The notes beneath the pieces were generated by a model. That model was not told where the DNA came from, searched no databases, and was given only the letters and a program-made list of their open reading frames with translations. The translations under genes and the position numbers were made by a program. A stretch of DNA of 42,152 nucleotides, taken from NCBI GenBank assembly GCA_913775025.1, contig CAJYJW010000220.1, forward strand, positions 1 to 42,152, read 5' to 3'. The DNA is from an uncultured Sphingomonas sp. Its GTDB lineage: Bacteria > Pseudomonadota > Alphaproteobacteria > Sphingomonadales > Sphingomonadaceae. Of this stretch, positions 26,534 to 37,651 are shown piece by piece (position 1 is the stretch's first letter; each line of letters opens with the position of its first letter).

Positions 26534-29101
26534 ATGAGCGAGCGGTTCAACCACCATAAGGTCGACGCGCGCTGGCAGCGGGAGTGGGAGGCGCGCGGCA
26601 GTTTCCACGCCGACGATGCCAGCCCCCGCCAGAAAAGCTATGTGCTGGAGATGTTCCCCTATCCATCGGGGCGCATCCACATGGGCCATGTGCGCAATTA
26701 TACGATGGGGGACGTACTCGCCCGCTATCGCCGCATGAACGGGTTCGAGGTCCTGCACCCGATGGGGTGGGACGCCTTCGGCATGCCGGCCGAGCATGCC
26801 GCGATGGAAAAGGGCGTCCATCCGGGCGACTGGACCCGCGCCAACATCGCCGCGATGCGGACCCAGCTGAAACGCATCGGCTTTGCACTGGACTGGAGCC
26901 GCGAACTCGCGACCTGCGAGCCGGACTATTACGGGCAGGAGCAGGCGCTGTTCCTGGATCTGTACGAAAGCGGGCTCGTCTACCGCAAGGAATCGGCGGT
27001 CAACTGGGATCCCGTTGACATGACCGTGCTCGCCAACGAGCAGGTGATCGATGGCAAGGGCTGGCGATCCGGTGCGCCGGTCGAGCGGCGCAAGCTCAGC
27101 CAGTGGTTCCTCAAGATCACCGATTTCGCGGACGATCTGCTCGCCGGCCTCGGCACGCTCGATCAGTGGCCCGAGAAGGTCCGCACGATGCAGGAGAACT
27201 GGATCGGCAAGAGCGTCGGCCTGAAGTTCCGCTTCCAGATCATCGAGGCGGTCGATCGTCCGCTCTCCGTGCAGCAGCGTGGCGGTTGTGCCGGCATGGA
27301 TCGGCCCCTGGGCGAGCTGGAGGTGTTCACCACCCGGCCCGACACGATCTTCGGCGCGAGTTTCGCCGCCATTTCGGTCGATCACCCGCTGGCCCTGTCG
27401 CTCGCCGAATATGATCGCGATCTGGCCGCTTTCTCGGAACGTTGCCGCACCACCGGTACCGCCGCCGCCGAGGTGGAGACCGCCGAGAAGCAGGGCTATG
27501 ATACCGGCCTCTGCGTCGTCCATCCGCTCGACCCGGAATGGAAGCTGCCGCTGTTTGTCGCCAATTTCGTGCTTATGGATTACGGCACCGGCGCGGTGTT
27601 CGGCGTGCCCGCGCACGATCAGCGCGATTACGAATTCGCGCGCAAATATCAGCTGCCGATCACCCGCGTCGTCGCCCCCGCCGCCGATCAGGCCGACCTA
27701 ACCGTCGGCGACGAGGCGGACAGCGGCCCCGGCGTCCTGGTCAACTCGCGCTTCCTCGACGGGATGACCGTGGCGGAGGCGAAGGCGGCCGTCGTCGCGC
27801 GTGCCGAGGCGGATAACTGGGGCAATGGCACCACCGTATGGCGTCTGCGCGATTGGGGCGTCTCGCGCCAGCGCTATTGGGGCACGCCGATCCCCATCAT
27901 TCATTGCGGATCCTGCGGCCCGGTGCCGGTGCCGAAGGACCAGCTTCCGGTGGTGCTGCCGGAGGACGTATCCTTCGACATTCCCGGCAATCCGCTCGAT
28001 CGGCATCCGACGTGGAAGCATGTCCCCTGCCCCGCCTGCGGCGCCCCCGCCCGGCGTGAGACGGATACGCTGGACACGTTCGTCGACTCCTCCTGGTACT
28101 TCATCCGCTTCGCCTCCGCGCCGCCGGATCGCCCGTTCGATCCGGCGGTCGCGGCGCAGTGGCTGCCGGTGGGACAGTATATCGGCGGGGTGGAGCATGC
28201 GATCCTCCACCTGCTCTATGCGCGTTTCTGGACGCGCGCGTTGGCCCATATCGGCAAGCTGGACGTGACCGAACCATTCACCGGCCTGTTCACCCAAGGC
28301 ATGGTGACGCACGAGACGTACAAGGCGCCCGACGGCCGCTGGCTTTCCCCGGAGGAAGTGGAACAGCGCGCCGGCAATCTCGTCGTGGCGGAGAGTGGCG
28401 AACCCGTCACGCTCGGCCGCATCGAGAAGATGTCCAAGTCGAAGAAGAACACCGTCGATCCCGGCCCGATCGTCGATCAATATGGGGCGGACGCGGTACG
28501 CTGGTTCATGCTTTCCGACAGTCCGCCCGAACGTGATCTGCCGTGGAGCGAAGCGGGAATCGAGGGCGCGTGGCGCTTCGTGCAGAGGCTGTGGCGGCTG
28601 AGCGGCGCGCGATCCGGCACGGAGGGCGCGGACCTCCCGCTGGATCGCAAGCTGCATCGCACGATCGCCGGCGTCGCCGCCGATATCGAGGCGTTGTCCT
28701 TCAACAAGGCCGTCGCGAAGATCTACGAGCTGGCCAACGCGATCGAAAAGGCCGCCCCGTCCGCTTCGCGCGACGCGGCGATCGGCGCGCTGATCCGCAT
28801 CGTCGCCCCGATGGTGCCGCATCTGGCGGAGGAAGCGTGGGCGGCGCATGGCGAGGCCGGGCTGATCGCCGACGCGGCCTGGCCGACGGTCGATCCCGCC
28901 TTGCTGGTGGACGATGAGGTGACGGTGGCGGTGCAGGTGAATGGCAAGCTGCGCGATACGCTGGTCGCGCCAAAGGGCACCACGAAAGAGGCGCTGGAGG
29001 CGTTGGCGCTTTCCGCCGAGAAGATCGTGCGCGCACTGGATGGCAAGCCGCCCCGCAAGGTGATCGTGGTGCCTGATCGTCTTGTGAATATCGTCGCATG
29101 A
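26534..29101 (+). CDS. leuS: Leucyl-tRNA synthetase
   Basis: [51 protein letters not shown] (HIGH-type motif HMGH) and [12 protein letters not shown] (KMSKS). Confidence 0.98.
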   Translation: MSERFNHHKVDARWQREWEARGSFHADDASPRQKSYVLEMFPYPSGRIHMGHVRNYTMGDVLARYRRMNGFEVLHPMGWDAFGMPAEHAAMEKGVHPGDWTRANIAAMRTQLKRIGFALDWSRELATCEPDYYGQEQALFLDLYESGLVYRKESAVNWDPVDMTVLANEQVIDGKGWRSGAPVERRKLSQWFLKITDFADDLLAGLGTLDQWPEKVRTMQENWIGKSVGLKFRFQIIEAVDRPLSVQQRGGCAGMDRPLGELEVFTTRPDTIFGASFAAISVDHPLALSLAEYDRDLAAFSERCRTTGTAAAEVETAEKQGYDTGLCVVHPLDPEWKLPLFVANFVLMDYGTGAVFGVPAHDQRDYEFARKYQLPITRVVAPAADQADLTVGDEADSGPGVLVNSRFLDGMTVAEAKAAVVARAEADNWGNGTTVWRLRDWGVSRQRYWGTPIPIIHCGSCGPVPVPKDQLPVVLPEDVSFDIPGNPLDRHPTWKHVPCPACGAPARRETDTLDTFVDSSWYFIRFASAPPDRPFDPAVAAQWLPVGQYIGGVEHAILHLLYARFWTRALAHIGKLDVTEPFTGLFTQGMVTHETYKAPDGRWLSPEEVEQRAGNLVVAESGEPVTLGRIEKMSKSKKNTVDPGPIVDQYGADAVRWFMLSDSPPERDLPWSEAGIEGAWRFVQRLWRLSGARSGTEGADLPLDRKLHRTIAGVAADIEALSFNKAVAKIYELANAIEKAAPSASRDAAIGALIRIVAPMVPHLAEEAWAAHGEAGLIADAAWPTVDPALLVDDEVTVAVQVNGKLRDTLVAPKGTTKEALEALALSAEKIVRALDGKPPRKVIVVPDRLVNIVA

Positions 29102-29601
29102 GGCGCGCCCTCCCCGCCCTGGCGGTCGCCGCCGCCCTGCTTTCCGGCTGCGGATTGCGCCCGCTCTATGCCGGGGGCGCGAACGGGGCGGTCGCCCAAT
29201 CGCTTGCCGGTATCGAGGTCGCACCGATACCGGAGCGCGCCGGCTGGCTGGTCCGCAACGCCTTGGTCGACCGCTTGGCGGCGAGCGGTAGCGCCGCGCC
29301 GCGCTATCGGCTGGAGGTGGAGCTGGACGACCAGATTTCCGGCTTCGGCATCCGCACCGACAATGCCGTTACACGCGAGCGGCGCACCTTGCGCGCCCGC
29401 TATCGTTTGCGCGATGCGGGGGCGGCCAATACCGTCCTGCTCGACGCGACGGCGGGCAGCGATGCCGGCATCGACGTGGTGAGCTCCGAATATGCCACGA
29501 TCGCGGCCGAACAGTCCGCACTGGAGCGGCTCTCGGGCGAGATCGCGGATCAGATCATCGCGCGCATCGCGCTGTACGCCAAGCGCACACCGACGCCATG
29601 A
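29098..29601 (+). CDS. lptE: LPS assembly lipoprotein LptE
   Basis: [14 protein letters not shown] lipobox; position between leuS and holA; ATGA overlap with leuS. Confidence 0.9.
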   Translation: MRRALPALAVAAALLSGCGLRPLYAGGANGAVAQSLAGIEVAPIPERAGWLVRNALVDRLAASGSAAPRYRLEVELDDQISGFGIRTDNAVTRERRTLRARYRLRDAGAANTVLLDATAGSDAGIDVVSSEYATIAAEQSALERLSGEIADQIIARIALYAKRTPTP

Positions 29602-29611
29602 TGCGACACGG

Positions 29612-30637
29612 ATGAAGGCGAACCGTGCGCAGGTGGAGCGCGCACTGGATACCGGGCCAGCCGACGTCCGCCTGTTCCTGTTGCATGGTCCGGACGAAGC
29701 GCAATCCCGCGAACTGGCCGCCCGCCTCGCCAAGCGCCTGGGGCCCGAGGCGGAACGCGTCGATCTTTCCGGGCAGCAGTTGAAAAGTGATCCCGCTCGT
29801 CTGGCGGATGAGGCGGCCAGCATATCCCTGTTCGGCGGCCCCCGGTTCATTCGTATCGAGCCGGCCGGCGATGACGCTTTCGAGGCGGTGACGGCCCTAC
29901 TGGAAGCCCCCTCCGCCGGCAATCCCGCCGTGCTGATCACGGGCGCGCTGCGCAAGGATTCCAAGCTGCTCAAGCTGGCCACGGCGCATCCGGCGGTGCT
30001 GGCGCTCGCCAGCTATCCGCCCGAGGGAAACGATCTTGACCGGATCGCGATGCAGATTGCCCGCACGCTTGGATTGACGATTGATCAGGACGTTGCGCAC
30101 CGCTTGGCGATCGCGGCGGGGGGTGATCGCGCCGTCCTTACGCGCGAGATCGAAAAGCTCGCGCTCTATGTCGATGCCGCGCCGGACCGCCCCGTGGCGG
30201 TCGATCCGGGAGCCTATGACGCGATCGCCGCCGATAATGCGGAGGGGGATCTGTCACGCGTGATCGATCTGATCCTGACAGGGCGTACGGAGATGCTTGG
30301 CGCGGAACTCGCCCGCCTGGCTATCAGCGGTGTCGAGGGGATCGCCTTGTTGCGGCCATTACTCCGTCGCCTGCTGCTTCTGGCGGAGATACGGGGCGAG
30401 GTGGAACAGGGATTCAGCATCGACGCGGCAATGGCGGGGGCCGGGCGCGCGGTGTTCTGGAAAGAGAAAGGCGCTGTCTCCGCGCAGGCAAGACGTTGGA
30501 CGGCTACCAGCCTCGCGACCGCGATCGAACGGGTGCAATCGGCGGAACTAGCCGTCAAAGCCAGCGGCAGCGTCGGCCCGGTCGTGGTAGAAAACGAACT
30601 CCTGCTGATCGCGCGCCATGCGACCCAATTGCGCTGA
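29612..30637 (+). CDS. holA: DNA polymerase III subunit delta
   Basis: MKANRAQVERALDTGPADVRLFLLHGPDEAQSRELAARLAKRLG; LYVDAAPDRPVAVDPGAYDAIAADNAEGDLSRVIDLILTG. Confidence 0.93.
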   Translation: MKANRAQVERALDTGPADVRLFLLHGPDEAQSRELAARLAKRLGPEAERVDLSGQQLKSDPARLADEAASISLFGGPRFIRIEPAGDDAFEAVTALLEAPSAGNPAVLITGALRKDSKLLKLATAHPAVLALASYPPEGNDLDRIAMQIARTLGLTIDQDVAHRLAIAAGGDRAVLTREIEKLALYVDAAPDRPVAVDPGAYDAIAADNAEGDLSRVIDLILTGRTEMLGAELARLAISGVEGIALLRPLLRRLLLLAEIRGEVEQGFSIDAAMAGAGRAVFWKEKGAVSAQARRWTATSLATAIERVQSAELAVKASGSVGPVVVENELLLIARHATQLR

Positions 30638-30656
30638 CGTTCCACGTGGAACGTCA
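30635..30656. promoter_or_regulatory. parS-like palindrome (CGTTCCACGTGGAACG core at 30638-30653)
   Basis: Perfect 22-bp palindrome TGACGTTCCACGTGGAACGTCA between the convergent holA and parB stops; the core matches parS TGTTNCACGTGNAACA at 14/16. Confidence 0.75.
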
Positions 30657-30658
30657 GG

Positions 30659-31564
30659 CTAAATCGGCTCGCCGCTGAGCCGCTGACAGATCATATCCAA
30701 TTGATCGAGCGTCGCATAATGCAGCGTAACGGCTCCGCCCTGCCCCGCAGTCGCGATCTGCACCTTTAGGCCGACCATATCTGCCAATTGCCGTTCCAGC
30801 GCCGCGACGTCATCATCCGCCCCGCCGCCGCTGCTGGCCGCCTGACCAAGCCGACCGGATGCCTGCACGCCGCCCGGCTTCGCCCCGCGCGCGAGACGCT
30901 CGGTATCACGTACCGAGAGGCCACGACGTATCACCTCCTGGGCCAGCATCTCGGGATCCGACGCCGTGATAAGCGCGCGCGCGTGCCCCATCGACAGCGC
31001 GCCCTCGGCCACCGCCGTCCGCACCGTTTCTGGCAGATCGAGGAGGCGCAACAGATTGGCGATATGGCTGCGCGATTTATTGACCAGCCGGCCAAGCGCT
31101 TCCTGGGTATGCCCGAAATCGTCGGCGAGGCGTTTATAGGCCTCTGCCTCCTCGATGGCGTTCAAGTCCTCGCGCTGAATATTCTCCACCAGCGCGACTT
31201 CCAGCGTTTCAGCGTCGGTGAATTCCCGCACGATCACGGGCACCTCATGCAGCCGTGCGCGCTGGGCCGCGCGCCAGCGGCGCTCACCCGCCACGATCTG
31301 CCAGCCATCCGGCGTAGAGCGGACGACGATCGGCTGAATCAGCCCACGCGCGGCGATGGAGGCCGCCAGATCCTGCAATGCCGTTTCATCGAAATAGCGC
31401 CTGGGTTGGCCCGGATGCGGCCGCATCGATGCGACGGGCATCAGCTGCACGCCCGCCGAGCGTGGCGCGCCCGACCCGACCGGCTGCTCGCGCGCCGTAT
31501 CGCCCAGCAATGCGGACAGGCCGCGCCCCAGCCCCCCCGGGCGTCGACGTGTCGTATCGCTCAT
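30659..31564 (-). CDS. parB: Chromosome partitioning protein ParB
   Basis: RRPGGLGRGLSALLGD; MRPHPGQPRRYFDETALQDLAASIAARGLIQPIVVR; GERRWRAAQRARL; HTH region HTQEALGRLVNKSRSHIANLLRLLDLP. Confidence 0.98.
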   Translation of the reverse strand: MSDTTRRRPGGLGRGLSALLGDTAREQPVGSGAPRSAGVQLMPVASMRPHPGQPRRYFDETALQDLAASIAARGLIQPIVVRSTPDGWQIVAGERRWRAAQRARLHEVPVIVREFTDAETLEVALVENIQREDLNAIEEAEAYKRLADDFGHTQEALGRLVNKSRSHIANLLRLLDLPETVRTAVAEGALSMGHARALITASDPEMLAQEVIRRGLSVRDTERLARGAKPGGVQASGRLGQAASSGGGADDDVAALERQLADMVGLKVQIATAGQGGAVTLHYATLDQLDMICQRLSGEPI

Positions 31565-32343
31565 GCCGCGCGGGCCATCTTGGGCAGGCGGCCGATCAGT
31601 TCCCGCGTCAACTCGATATAGGCTTCCGATCCGGTGCATCGATGATCGTAGATCAGCGCCGGCAGGCCATGGCTTGGCGCCTCGGACAGGCGGACGTTCC
31701 TTGGAATGACCGTATCGAACACGACCTTGCCGAGACAGGCGCGCACATCCTGCGCGACCTGCTCCGAAAGTCGGTTGCGCCTGTCGTACATGGTGAGCGC
31801 GACACCCAATATGGCAAGATCGGTATTGAAGCGCGCCCGCACCCGCTCGATCGTGGTGAGCAGCTGGCTCAATCCCTCCAGCGCGAAGAATTCGCACTGC
31901 AACGGCACGAGCAGCGATCGTGCCGCGACCAAGGCGTTGATCGTCAGGAGCCCGAGCGACGGCGGGCAATCGATCAGGCATATATCCCACTGGCCGGGCG
32001 GAGTGGCGTTCAGCGCGGTATCCAGCCTGTGCGTCCGTTCCGAAAAGTCGATCAGTTCTATTTCCGTACCGCTCAGATCCTCCGTTGCGGGAATGAGGTC
32101 CAGCCTGGGTACGCGGCTGGCGACGGCGGCCTCGACGATGGACGCCTCACCGGTCAACACATCATAGCTCGACCAGTTTCGTGCCGCCCGATCCACCCCG
32201 AGCCCCGTCGAAGCGTTGCCCTGCGGATCGAAATCGATCAGCAGCACCCGCCACCCTGTCGCGGCAAGCGCGGTCGCGACGTTGATGGCGGTGGTGGTCT
32301 TGCCTACCCCACCCTTCTGATTGGCAACGGCGATGCGTATCAC
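31561..32343 (-). CDS. parA: Chromosome partitioning ATPase ParA
   Basis: [49 protein letters not shown] (deviant Walker A); DICLIDCPPSLGLLTINAL. Confidence 0.98.
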   Translation of the reverse strand: MIRIAVANQKGGVGKTTTAINVATALAATGWRVLLIDFDPQGNASTGLGVDRAARNWSSYDVLTGEASIVEAAVASRVPRLDLIPATEDLSGTEIELIDFSERTHRLDTALNATPPGQWDICLIDCPPSLGLLTINALVAARSLLVPLQCEFFALEGLSQLLTTIERVRARFNTDLAILGVALTMYDRRNRLSEQVAQDVRACLGKVVFDTVIPRNVRLSEAPSHGLPALIYDHRCTGSEAYIELTRELIGRLPKMARAA

Positions 32344-32984
32344 CGTGGGCTCCTGTTGCTGCGAACGCCCGACCGGGGCCGGACATTCTCTGCCAAGATG
32401 ATGGCCGCCTCGGGATCGGTGATGCTCGGGACGGTCGAGAAGCTACCTTGCCATGATCGGCTGGCCACTTCCAGTTCGGCGGTGGCGCTGCGCCCCTTCG
32501 GCAGGATCCACCGCGAGGCAGGCGTGCTCAGGTGGTAGGCCGTAGCGAGCAGCCGGTCGAGGGGCGCGAACGCCCTGGCCGACAGGATATCGAAGGGGGT
32601 CGCCTCCAAACGCTCGACCTTGCCGGCGAATATCGTCACCCGATCTTTCAAGCCTAATGACTCGATCACCTCGGAAAGGAAGACGACACGCTTCGCCCGC
32701 GTCTCCACCAACGTGACGGGATGGTGGCCGAGGATACCGACGACCATGCCGGGGAAACCGGCCCCAGCGCCCAGATCGACCCAGCGGCCGTTGCCTGACG
32801 CATGATCAATAAGCTGAACCGAATCGACGATATGCCGTGCCCAGACATGCTCGACGGACGTTGCGGAGATGAGATTTTGGCGCGATGCCTCCGCTAATAC
32901 GAGCGTGACATAGCCTTCGAGCCGGTTGATTGTTTCACGTGGAACACGCTCGGCGAGCCATGCCCTCGCCTCGTCTTCGGTCAC
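32340..32984 (-). CDS. rsmG: 16S rRNA (guanine527-N7)-methyltransferase
   Basis: [46 protein letters not shown]; located between mnmG and parA. Confidence 0.96.
   Translation of the reverse strand: MTEDEARAWLAERVPRETINRLEGYVTLVLAEASRQNLISATSVEHVWARHIVDSVQLIDHASGNGRWVDLGAGAGFPGMVVGILGHHPVTLVETRAKRVVFLSEVIESLGLKDRVTIFAGKVERLEATPFDILSARAFAPLDRLLATAYHLSTPASRWILPKGRSATAELEVASRSWQGSFSTVPSITDPEAAIILAENVRPRSGVRSNRSPR
32931..32946. promoter_or_regulatory. parS: parS site
   Basis: TGTTTCACGTGGAACA, full 16/16 match to TGTTNCACGTGNAACA, inside the rsmG 5' coding region. Confidence 0.93.
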
Positions 32985-34834
32985 GACGGTACCCGGCGAC
33001 TATGCAGAAGCACCGCGGACAAAGCTGCGGGCGTAATTCCCCGGACCCGGGACGCCGCCGCAAGGCTTGCCGGGCGTGCGGAATCCAGTCGCTCGATCAT
33101 TTCGTTCGAGAGCCCCGCGATCGTGCGATAATTCAGCGAAGGTGGCAGACTCACCGCCTCATCCTCACGAAGGCGAGCGATATCGCGTTGCTGCCGCTCG
33201 ACATACGGGGCGTAGCGGGCATCCGTCATCACGCGGGACAAGGCCCCGTGATCACAGCCTACAAGATCCGGCGCTACCAACAGGATCGTCGCCTCATCGA
33301 TATTTGGATAGCGCAGCCACGCGAAAAGGCTTTGCGTCACTTGGTCGTTCGGGACGTCGACGCCCACCGCGCGCAGGGTTGCGGGCGTTACCTGCTTGTC
33401 GAATGCGGCCCTTACGATCGCCATATCCCGGCATTGCCGTTGAAAAAGCTCCTGTCGCACCGCACCAACAGCGCCATGTGCGGATGCGAAGGCGGTGAGT
33501 CTTTCCGCGGCATTATCCGCGCGTAAACGCAAGCGAAATTCCGCGCGGGCCGTCAGCATCCGATAGGGTTCGGTGACGCCCTGTAGCGTCAGATCATCGA
33601 TCATGACGCCGATGTAGCTGGATCCCCGATCGAACAACACCGGGCCACGCCCGCCCGCCCAGGCAGCCGCGTTCATGCCGGCGACGAGACCTTGGGCGGC
33701 TGCCTCCTCATAGCCAGTCGTTCCGTTGATCTGGCCCGCGAGATACAGCCCCGTCACGCCGCGCACGGCGAGGGTCGTGTCTAGAGCGCGCGGGTCGATA
33801 TGATCATATTCGACAGCATAACCCGACTGCGCGATCTCAGCCTGTGCCAGCCCCGGCATGCTCCGCACCAGCGCAAGTTGCACGTCGATCGGCAGCGATG
33901 TGGAAATGCCGTTCGGATACACCGTCGCGTCGTTCAGCCCCTCAGGCTCTAGGAAGACCTGATGCCCATCCCGGTCACCGAAGCGGACGACCTTGTCCTC
34001 GATCGAGGGACAATAGCGCGGCCCCGCCCCCTCGATCACCCCGGCATAGAGGGGGGAGCGATCGAGGGCCCGACGAATGATATCATGCGTTTCCGGCGTG
34101 GTACGCGTCACCGCGCAGGCCACTTGCGGGACCATGCGGCTCGTTGTCAAAGCGGACATGACCCACGGCTGATCGTCCGAGGGCTGGCGGTCCAGGCGTG
34201 CCCAGTCGATCGTCCTGCCGTCCAATCTCGGCGGCGTGCCCGTCTTCAGGCGGGCTATCGGTAGCGTCAAATCACGAAGCTGGGAGGCGAGAGTAGTTGC
34301 CGCCGGCTCGCCTATACGTCCACCGGGGGTCGATCGCATGCCGAAATGCAGCTTGCCGTTCAGAAAGGTTCCCGTCGCCAGCACAACGGCCTTCGCACGC
34401 AGCGTACGACCATCCCGCAGCGTGACCCCGCCGACGCTGCGATCCGCGTCGAGGATCATGGCCGCCACGTCGCCTTCGATGATCGCCAGGCCCTCTTGCG
34501 CGTTCAGCAAGCGATGGATTGCCGCACGATAGAGCCGGCGATCGGCCTGCACGCGAGGGCCATGCACCGCCGGCCCCTTGCTGCGGTTCAGCATGCGATA
34601 ATGGATCGCGGCGGCATCTGCTGCTTGGGCGATCAGCCCATCACAGGCATCCACCTCCCGCACAAGGTGGCCCTTCCCAAGGCCGCCGATCGCCGGATTG
34701 CATGACATGGCGCCGATCATATCCCGCCGCATGCTGATCAGCGCTACGCTGGCCCCCATGCGCGCGGCCGCCGCCGCCGCCTCGCAGCCCGCGTGGCCGC
34801 CCCCGACGACGAGAATGTCAAAGCTTTCGGTCAT
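32981..34834 (-). CDS. mnmG: tRNA uridine-5-carboxymethylaminomethyl modification enzyme MnmG (GidA)
   Basis: [76 protein letters not shown]. Confidence 0.98.
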   Translation of the reverse strand: MTESFDILVVGGGHAGCEAAAAAARMGASVALISMRRDMIGAMSCNPAIGGLGKGHLVREVDACDGLIAQAADAAAIHYRMLNRSKGPAVHGPRVQADRRLYRAAIHRLLNAQEGLAIIEGDVAAMILDADRSVGGVTLRDGRTLRAKAVVLATGTFLNGKLHFGMRSTPGGRIGEPAATTLASQLRDLTLPIARLKTGTPPRLDGRTIDWARLDRQPSDDQPWVMSALTTSRMVPQVACAVTRTTPETHDIIRRALDRSPLYAGVIEGAGPRYCPSIEDKVVRFGDRDGHQVFLEPEGLNDATVYPNGISTSLPIDVQLALVRSMPGLAQAEIAQSGYAVEYDHIDPRALDTTLAVRGVTGLYLAGQINGTTGYEEAAAQGLVAGMNAAAWAGGRGPVLFDRGSSYIGVMIDDLTLQGVTEPYRMLTARAEFRLRLRADNAAERLTAFASAHGAVGAVRQELFQRQCRDMAIVRAAFDKQVTPATLRAVGVDVPNDQVTQSLFAWLRYPNIDEATILLVAPDLVGCDHGALSRVMTDARYAPYVERQQRDIARLREDEAVSLPPSLNYRTIAGLSNEMIERLDSARPASLAAASRVRGITPAALSAVLLHSRRVPS

Positions 34835-34872
34835 GGTCCGCCGCTAGGCCGCGCGAACTATACTGTCAAAAC

Positions 34873-34888
34873 CGTTCCACGTGAAACG
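34873..34888. promoter_or_regulatory. parS-like site
   Basis: CGTTCCACGTGAAACG, 14/16 to the parS consensus, in the mnmE/mnmG intergenic region. Confidence 0.8.
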
Positions 34889-36181
34889 TCACTTTCCGAT
34901 GCAGAATCGACCGAAAAGCGCGTCGAGCATCTCCTCGACACCCCCCCGCCCAACGACGCTATCGAAGGCTGCGCGCGCCGCGCGCGCATGCTCCGCCGCG
35001 ATCAGTATGTCAGGCTCAGAAACGATGCTGCGAAGCGACATATAAGCTAGGTGCAATGCATCGCGCTGACGACGGTTGACGGCGAAACTATCGGTGGTTG
35101 GCAGCAATGCTTTCGCCCGGTCGACCAACATCGCTACCAGCGCTCCGATACCCTGCCCCGTCTTTGCCGAGATTATCATATCGACATTCGGAATGGCTTG
35201 CGGTTGAACGTCGGCTTTCGTTTGCAGGCGTATCACATTCGCGCCCCCCGGCGTTTCCGATGGATCGCCCAACCAGAGAATGATGTCGGCCTGCGTGATC
35301 GCCTCCTCCGCACGCGCGACGCCAATTTGTTCGATCGCATCGTCGCTAACCCGTAGGCCCGCCGTGTCGCTTAGCAGGAAGGCGATGCCGGCGAAGGCGA
35401 CCGGCACCTCCACCACATCCCGCGTCGTTCCCGCTATGGGTGAAACAATAGCCGCCTCGCGTTGCACGAGTGCGTTCAGCAACGTCGATTTGCCGGCATT
35501 CGGCGGGCCGGCCAGCACCACGCGCACACCATCGCGCAGGCGTTCTGCCGAAGGTGCCTCCAACAGCGCGCCGATCTCATCGGCCAGTTTGGCAGCTGCG
35601 TTCCTTACCGGGGCGTCGTCAGCCGCCACGTCGCCCTCGTCGGCGAAGTCGAGCAAAGCCTCGATCTGCGCCGCGATGCCAAGAACGTCATTCCGCCAAG
35701 CCTCGACGCGGCGGCTCAGGGCGCCGTCCGCCGTCAGCATCGCCGCGCGCCGCTGCGTCTCGGTTTCGGCGGCCAGCAGGTCGGCCAGCCCCTCCGCCTC
35801 TGCCAGATCGATCACCCCGTTTGCGAACGCGCGGCGGGTGAACTCGCCTGCCAGAGCGGCCCGCAGGCCGGGGATGCCAGCGAGCGCCCGCAACACCGCA
35901 TCTGCGACGGCGCGGCCGCCATGAATGTGCAGCTCCGCCAGCGGCTCCCCGGTCGCGGTCGCGGTTCCGGGAAACCAGAGCGCCAAACCCCGGTCGAGCA
36001 ACAGACCATTCGCCGGATCGCGCAGCCGCGCATAGCTCGCCCGCCGGGGTGGTGGCAGTCGGCCGATCATCGCCTGGAGCGCCTGCCCTGCCCCCGGCCC
36101 ACTCATTCGAACGACGCCGATCGCCGCCGGCGGCGACCCACTCGACAGCGCGAAGATCGTCGCCGCCTCTTCGACGCTCAC
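34889..36181 (-). CDS. mnmE: tRNA modification GTPase MnmE (TrmE)
   Basis: GTG start overlapping the upstream stop (GTGA); TIFALSSGSPPAAIGVVRMSGPGA; GPPNAGKSTLLNALVQREAAIVSPIAGTTRDVVEV; C-terminal CIGK. Confidence 0.97.
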   Translation of the reverse strand: MSVEEAATIFALSSGSPPAAIGVVRMSGPGAGQALQAMIGRLPPPRRASYARLRDPANGLLLDRGLALWFPGTATATGEPLAELHIHGGRAVADAVLRALAGIPGLRAALAGEFTRRAFANGVIDLAEAEGLADLLAAETETQRRAAMLTADGALSRRVEAWRNDVLGIAAQIEALLDFADEGDVAADDAPVRNAAAKLADEIGALLEAPSAERLRDGVRVVLAGPPNAGKSTLLNALVQREAAIVSPIAGTTRDVVEVPVAFAGIAFLLSDTAGLRVSDDAIEQIGVARAEEAITQADIILWLGDPSETPGGANVIRLQTKADVQPQAIPNVDMIISAKTGQGIGALVAMLVDRAKALLPTTDSFAVNRRQRDALHLAYMSLRSIVSEPDILIAAEHARAARAAFDSVVGRGGVEEMLDALFGRFCIGK

Positions 36182-36417
36182 TTCTTGGTCATGCCCCCGC
36201 TCATCTGCTCGAACAGCTGACGCCACATCGCCATGCTGGCCTCGCCCATCGGCGACCAGCTGCGCATCAGCGTCTCCACCGTCTCCGGCGTCAGTCCCTC
36301 GTCGATCGTGCGGCGCATCTTGTCGAGATAGAGATCATGCACGCTGGTGAGATCAGGCAGGCCCATCAGGCGGCGGGCCTCCTCCGGCGTGCAGTCCACA
36401 TCCATCGTTACCTTCAT
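36178..36417 (-). CDS. DUF6489-like small conserved protein
   Basis: 79 aa MKVTMDVDCTPEEARRLMGLPDLTSVHDLYLDKMRRTIDEGLTPETVETLMRSWSPMGEASMAMWRQLFEQMSGGMTKK; conserved position upstream of mnmE. Confidence 0.75.
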   Translation of the reverse strand: MKVTMDVDCTPEEARRLMGLPDLTSVHDLYLDKMRRTIDEGLTPETVETLMRSWSPMGEASMAMWRQLFEQMSGGMTKK

Positions 36418-36483
36418 GCCGCACTCTCCACCTGCTTGAGCCGCCCGCCGGCTTGCTGGTAGAGGGATGCAGGAGATGGGTCC

Positions 36484-36978
36484 ATGCCGCAATCCTCGCT
36501 GACGACACCGATCGGCACGCTCCATATCTTTGCGGACAGCGGAGTGCTGACGGCCATCACGATCGGGGCCGCGCACCCCGATGCGCCCGACGATCCGGTC
36601 ACTCGGGAGGCGGCAGCGCAACTGGCCGCATGGTTCGCCAAACGATTGACCCGGTTCGATCTGCCGCTGTTGCCCCCGCGAACGCCGCGCGGCGACGCCC
36701 TGCGCGCGGCGGTACAGGCCATCGAATATGGCCGCACGGCAAGCTATGGCGACGTCGCGCGCGTGATCGGATCGCATCCCCGCGCGATCGGGCAGGCTTG
36801 TGCACGAAACCCCTTCCCCATCGTCGTGCCCTGTCATCGGGTGGTGGCGGCGGGTGGGGCGATCGGGCATTATTCCGCGGGTGCGGGTATCGACACCAAA
36901 TACCGGCTTCTCGACCACGAACGCAGCAAGGACAGCATTGATGGGCAGCTCTATCCAGATCGACACGTTGGCGCATGA
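36484..36978 (+). CDS. ogt: Methylated-DNA--[protein]-cysteine S-methyltransferase
   Basis: GRTASYGDVARVIGSHPRAIGQACARNPFPIVVPCHRVVAAGGAIGHYSAG (PCHRV active site). Confidence 0.95.
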   Translation: MPQSSLTTPIGTLHIFADSGVLTAITIGAAHPDAPDDPVTREAAAQLAAWFAKRLTRFDLPLLPPRTPRGDALRAAVQAIEYGRTASYGDVARVIGSHPRAIGQACARNPFPIVVPCHRVVAAGGAIGHYSAGAGIDTKYRLLDHERSKDSIDGQLYPDRHVGA

Positions 36979-37645
36979 TGGGCGCTTTACCGGCTATTGC
37001 GCGGAACCGGCGGGCACGCCCAAGGCGGCAATCGTCGTCCTACAGGAGATTTTCGGCGTTAACCCGGGCATCCGTGCGAAATGCGATGCCTGGGCGGCGG
37101 ACGGCTATCTCGCCATCGCACCCGATATCTTCTGGCGCAACGAGGCCGGCGTGTCGCTTGATCCCGATGTCGAGGCCGATTTCAAGCGCGGCCTCGCCCT
37201 GCTCCAGCAGACCGACATCGACAAGGCCGTCAGCGATATCGAGGCGACGATCCGCGCTGCCCGGTCTAGGCTTGGCGACGCGCATGGCAAGGTCGGAACG
37301 GTCGGCTTCTGCTTCGGCGGTCTGCTCGCCTACTTGACCGCGACGCGTACGGATACGGATGCCGCGGTCGGCTATTATGGCGGCGGGATCGACGGTTTTC
37401 TTGGCGAAAGCTCAGCGATCGGCAAGCCGCTGCTGCTGCATTTCGCCGAGAAGGATCATTTCATCGACGCGGGCGCGCGGCAGAAGATCCACGCCGCGCT
37501 GGACGACAACCGGCATGTCGAGATCGAGGAATATGCCGGGGTCGATCACGGCTTCGCCACGACATCCGGCGCGCGGCGTGACGACGCAGCCGCCGAACGG
37601 GCCGATGCGCGCACGGCTGCGTTCTTCTCGCAGCATCTGGCCTGA
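36941..37645 (+). CDS. Dienelactone hydrolase family protein
   Basis: AAIVVLQEIFGVNPGIRAKCDAWAADGYLAIAPDIFWR; GTVGFCFGGLLAYLTA (nucleophile Cys elbow); YAGVDHGFA. Confidence 0.95.
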   Translation: MGSSIQIDTLAHDGRFTGYCAEPAGTPKAAIVVLQEIFGVNPGIRAKCDAWAADGYLAIAPDIFWRNEAGVSLDPDVEADFKRGLALLQQTDIDKAVSDIEATIRAARSRLGDAHGKVGTVGFCFGGLLAYLTATRTDTDAAVGYYGGGIDGFLGESSAIGKPLLLHFAEKDHFIDAGARQKIHAALDDNRHVEIEEYAGVDHGFATTSGARRDDAAAERADARTAAFFSQHLA

Positions 37646-37651
37646 CGCCTC

